Positions 60,704 through 64,000 of a DNA stretch of 64,000 nucleotides are shown one piece after another; positions within the stretch are counted from its first letter, which is position 1, and each line of letters opens with the position of its first letter. Source of the DNA: Diphasiastrum complanatum (Eukaryota > Streptophyta > Lycopodiopsida > Lycopodiales > Lycopodiaceae). Location of the stretch: assembly GCA_029204225.1 (NCBI GenBank), contig CM055107.1:29415410-29479409 (forward strand). Reading direction: 5' to 3'. Both the position numbers and the translations under genes were made by a program. The notes beneath the pieces are model-generated. The model did not search any database. It was not told the DNA's origin and saw only the letters and a list, made by a program, of their open reading frames with translations.

Positions 60704-61449
60704 GAGTTGGAGAAGCAAACTTCTTCCAGATCGCAATTTCAAAGCCTCAGGAGGGACAGAAGGGCGGATCAAAGTATGAAGCAATAACATGATCTGTATA
60801 GACAGCAGATGGGGGTCGTGTGAGTGGATAGCTGTGCCGATGGCGGTGGAGAAGGGGTGTGGGCAGGGAGAAGCTATGGGGATGGCGGTGGAGGAGACAG
60901 TCAAGTCGTAGCGGCTTGGGGACGGCAGCCTGGACTATGGACTTGGCGTTGCTCCCGGGAATGAGTCAATTGCGTCCTGGCAAATATCATCTCGATTCTC
61001 AATGAGTGGAGTATGGCACGAGCAGCACGAGTACATCCACTCAAAAGAAAATGCTTTTTAAGTACTATGGAAGGCAGGGCAAAGACCATCTTGCCCTTTT
61101 AAGGATTTTCAACAAAATTTGGGCGAGGCCTCGAGGGCTTGGCTGAAATTTTTTTGAAAAGTCGAATCGGGCAGAATGGCCTGGGCCCGCGACGCCTTCC
61201 ATTGCAAAATGGATACTTTGACTTCTTCCACATGTCCTTTGTGAAGCATAATGAGCACTTCGAATCTTTTAGACCAGTAAAAAACTGCCACATGGCAACC
61301 TGACGCTTGACGCTCAGGCTGGAAAGCGAACCAAGTTTGGTTTGAAAAAAATAGATGACTATTTTGCTTTTTGTTTAGAAAAGGGTAGAATAGTCACCAA
61401 GTATCCATTGCGCTTTTTTGTAAAAAGAGAACACAAATGAGAAAGCACT
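60704..61449. other. GC-richer flank, no gene
   Basis: Promoter-proximal sequence of the minus gene up to about 61.05 kb, then low-copy sequence. Short frames here overlap each other and have no domains. Confidence 0.4.
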
Positions 61450-61974
61450 ATTACTCATTTCAAAGTTTTTAAATCAGACTTACTAGTGGTTTCCAAATTA
61501 TCCCTAGGTAATCCTACTAACTCCCACAAGGGAAGGAAGATAAGTGCATAAGAGAAATAATCCCATAATAACAAGCACAATAACATAAAAGAATAGATTA
61601 GTTCTATTGAAGCTTGGGCTTATACAAGTGTTACTTAAGGCTCCCAAATCCACTTCTATATATACAATGAGTGGTAGGCCCATATGCTAAGATGCTTATG
61701 GGATACTCCCAAAGCTTATTGCTAAGCTATTCTAAGAAGTGACTTCTTGTGCCCTGAAGAAATTCAGAGGAAATCAATATAGATTATTTTCTAGTTGTGT
61801 CTGATCTCGGATGTTGAATGCTTATGCTGTTTATTTCATATGTCTGAGTTTTCTTGTTCCCTTTGAATTCCGCACCTTGGTTGAAATTAAGTCGAATGCT
61901 GTATTAATTTTTATGAACGTAGATCAATAGTAACTGACTACTCTCTGGAGGGTTGTACCCCCGTCGATGATGTG
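61450..61974 (-). mobile_element. possible LTR-like sequence
   Basis: On minus there is a TATATATAGAAG core near 61655-61668 within AT-rich sequence that follows the broken ORF. No terminal repeat partner or target duplication was found. Confidence 0.25.
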
Positions 61975-63009
61975 TCAGGGTGATGAGTGTTGTTGGGATG
62001 TTGAAGTGGAGGTTCCATCATCAGAAGCTGAATCGTCTGATGCTGTTCCAGCTGGTGATGTCCTCCTAGCCTGAAGTTGCCTTTGTATTCTTTGTTGCCT
62101 TGTGTCTGGCAACTGGGCCTTGCAGGTATCGGCCTCTTGAGCTTCCGAAAATGCGGCTGCTTGTGGGTTTGGTTGTGGGCTTTTCTGCTTTTGTACCAAT
62201 GGAAGAATACGTGTGTTGACTCTTTTGGGTTGGAGTCTCGATGGCGAAGTAGCCCGTGAGCATGCACACTTGGACTGTTTTGATCCAATGGGAATGTCCC
62301 ATGCTTTGTCTGCAATCTGTAGGTTTTGTTGAAGCTTGGGTCCATTTTGTACTTGTTGGAGAGTGATATCTATCATGAGATATCCCAGTACGGTTAGTGG
62401 CTGCTTGTTCGTAAGGCACTTATGAAAGTAGTTCAAAGCAAACTGTGCCCAATCATAGAGGTTTTGGGCATGCAGTCGTGAATCTGCCATCATGCGGAAC
62501 AGGGACATGGGTACCCTCAACACTTTTGTCCTTGGTCATTGTGTGCATCTGGTGAGATATGCACATGCCGCTTGCAGCTGCTGATCATTGATCGCCTCAA
62601 CTTTGTAACCGTCTTTATTTTTCCATTCATCCATTGAGGGATCGATGTACTTGAAATATGTTGTCTGCTCTATCTTCTGGAGTGTCCTTGTGATAGCATT
62701 TGGTCCTTGAGGGAACCCAAAAGGTTGCAAGTCGGCCGCCGCAAAAGATATGTTATAAACATAGTTCCTGATAGGAGGAACTATGAGCTGGCACGACCTT
62801 GCCATGGCATTATAGTTGGCATACGCCATATGTACCAGGTACGGGCTTTGATATCCTGTCAGGACAGGGATCTAGAACTCAATGGCCTTGAAGAAAGACT
62901 CTGCCTGCTGGTACCAGGTCTGCATCTCTGTAAGATCTAACTTGCATAGTTGGATGTCGAGCTTATTTGCCTCGAGGTCTTCAGAACTGGAACTGGGGTT
63001 GGATGACAT
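61975..63009 (-). pseudogene. unrecognised 345-codon ORF with two stops
   Basis: One continuous minus-strand frame starts at the ATG at 63009 (MSSNPSSSSEDLEANKLDIQ) and ends at 61975. It is broken only by TAG at 62872-62874 (codon 46) and TGA at 62536-62538 (codon 158), the latter consistent with CGA to TGA. The middle is well structured, for example ARSCQLIVPPIRNYVYNISF, FGFPQGPNAITRTL and FRMMADSRLHAQNLYDWAQF. The tail is Gln/Ser/Pro-rich with a basic patch. It lies downstream of a gypsy integrase on the same strand. I do not recognise it; capsid-like or extra retroelement ORF are guesses. Confidence 0.5.
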
Positions 63010-63080
63010 GGTGAAAAAAATGAACAAAATAGGGGTCTGAAAATATTGTGTCGATTGAGATTTTAGACAGGGTTAAGGAT

Positions 63081-63195
63081 GCGTCAGTTGAGATTTGATG
63101 GATGGCGTCGGTTGAGATCTGATGGATGGCGTCGGTTGAGATGGGATGGACTGCGTCGGTTGAGATTTGAAGGATGGCGTCGGTTGAGATGGCAG
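63081..63195 (-). repeat. 24-bp minisatellite, about 4.8 copies
   Basis: The unit GCGTCGGTTGAGATCTGATG plus GATG begins at 63081, 63105, 63129, 63153 and 63177. On minus, in the integrase frame, it encodes the octapeptide NLNRRHPS, so it extends that frame without stops. Confidence 0.92.
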
Positions 63196-64000
63196 TTTTT
63201 GCATTGGCGTCCTTTCGTTGCTCGAGCCTCAACCCACTTAGTGGCGTAATCTATGGCTATGAAGATGTAACGGGCTTGGGTATGTTTTGTTGCTGGACTG
63301 ATAAGTCCAACAAAGCCAATTCCCCACTTATGGAAGGCTTTGCCTTCTATAATGGGAGTCAGTGGTGTGAAGTCTGCTTTGGTATTTTCCTTGGCTCGTT
63401 GACAGACATCACACGTTTTAATGACAACAAATGTGTTCTTAAATAAAGATGGCCACCACAATCCTGCTCGAAGGATAATCTTAGTTGTGGCTTCAGCAGA
63501 GAAGTGGCCGCCTCCAATGCCCTCATGAGCCTGAGATATGATCGGTCGTATCTCAGATTCATAAGCACATCGTTGAATGATATCGTCAACGCCCCTTTTG
63601 TAAAGTTGTCTCGCTATTAACTAAAAGCGCGTTGCTTTTAGCAAAAATTTTCTTTTTGCTATACTCAAGACTTCTTTGAGTCTACCTGTTGTTAGGAACT
63701 GAGTGATCTCCTCAGCCCATAAGGGTGTAGCATCAATCTTAAAAAGACATGCATCAGGAAGATCATCGTTGACTGGTGCAGTTGATTTTTCAACATTCGG
63801 TAGTTGGGAAAGGTGATCCGCCATGAAATGTTGGGTTCCTTTCCGAATGACTACGCGGAAATTAAATTCCTTTAATGTCAACAGCCATCGAGCTATACGT
63901 CCCGTTTTACAGGATTTATTAATGATATATAATAGGGTTTGATGGTCGGTGTAGAATGCAAAGGTCTGGCCTAATAAATAATGTCTTAGTTGTTGGATAG
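63196..64000 (-). pseudogene. Ty3/gypsy RNase H and integrase, partial
   Basis: The frame enters from the window end on minus. RNase H tail: FAFYTDHQTLLYIINK, TGRIARWLLTLKEFNFRVVI and GTQHFMADHLSQLPN (catalytic Asp in ADHLS). A stop follows near 63618. The integrase zinc domain has all four ligands (H, then GGHF, then CDVCQ). The core reads WGIGFVGLISP where WGIDFVGP is expected: GGC at 63315-63317 replaces the first catalytic Asp codon. AIDYATKWVEA follows, then the frame runs into a 24-bp minisatellite in place of the rest of integrase. Confidence 0.92.

Noticed and set aside
63359-63589. Minus-strand ORF of 76 residues overlapping the integrase
   Set aside because: It is in a different frame from the integrase zinc domain, whose motifs are clear; it is a shadow.

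Overview
The window looks like nuclear DNA from a land plant with a large, repeat-rich genome. The evidence is Ty1/copia and Ty3/gypsy retrotransposons with plant-type primer sites, a CACTA transposon with a plant-specific second gene, GT-AG introns, TATA boxes, long dinucleotide microsatellites, and a two-exon Bet v 1/major-latex-type gene. A gymnosperm or other early-diverging vascular plant is my guess; the sequence does not prove it. Nothing is bacterial or organellar.

Layout. 0-4 kb: a 79-bp minisatellite, then a truncated copia element (LTR, primer site, gag, protease, integrase). 4-6 kb: very long AG, CT, TG, TATC and TA microsatellites and a 181-bp tandem repeat. 6-8.3 kb: a minus-strand gypsy remnant (gag, long leader, tRNA-Asp-like primer site, LTR). 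8.3-12.6 kb: no firm gene, some exon-like ORFs. 12.6-15.4 kb: the right part of a CACTA element. 16.1-16.4 kb: a copia LTR. 17-23 kb: an unrecognised exon-like set on minus and, diverging from it on plus, a decayed multi-exon gene with N6/N4 DNA methyltransferase features. Palindromes of the type TATGCTNAGCATA lie between them and in an intron. 23-28 kb: AT-rich, mostly featureless. 28-38 kb: an old minus-strand copia element split by a young 4.39-kb copia-type element (LTRs about 99% identical, ATAAG target duplications, an open gag-protease frame, no polymerase). 36.1-37.8 kb: an unrecognised gag-like frame. 38.2-48 kb: a nest in which a copia gag is broken first by a 1.57-kb foldback DNA element and again by a full-length minus-strand copia element that carries an internal inversion. 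48-51 kb: tandem LTR-like units and a 988-bp duplication with two mismatches. 52-53 kb: the intact Bet v 1-type gene. 53-59.9 kb: mostly empty, one gypsy integrase scrap. 60 kb: a small single-exon minus-strand gene with a TATA box. 62-64 kb: an unrecognised broken ORF and a gypsy RNase H-integrase fragment running off the end.

Only two genes look functional as host genes: the Bet v 1-type gene and the 160-residue ORF near 60 kb. The young element's gag-protease frame is also open. Most other coding sequence is decaying transposon, often with CGA-to-TGA stops as expected in methylated DNA. The most unusual parts are the methyltransferase-like gene with its palindromes, the gag-only young retroelement, and the self-complementary foldback insert.
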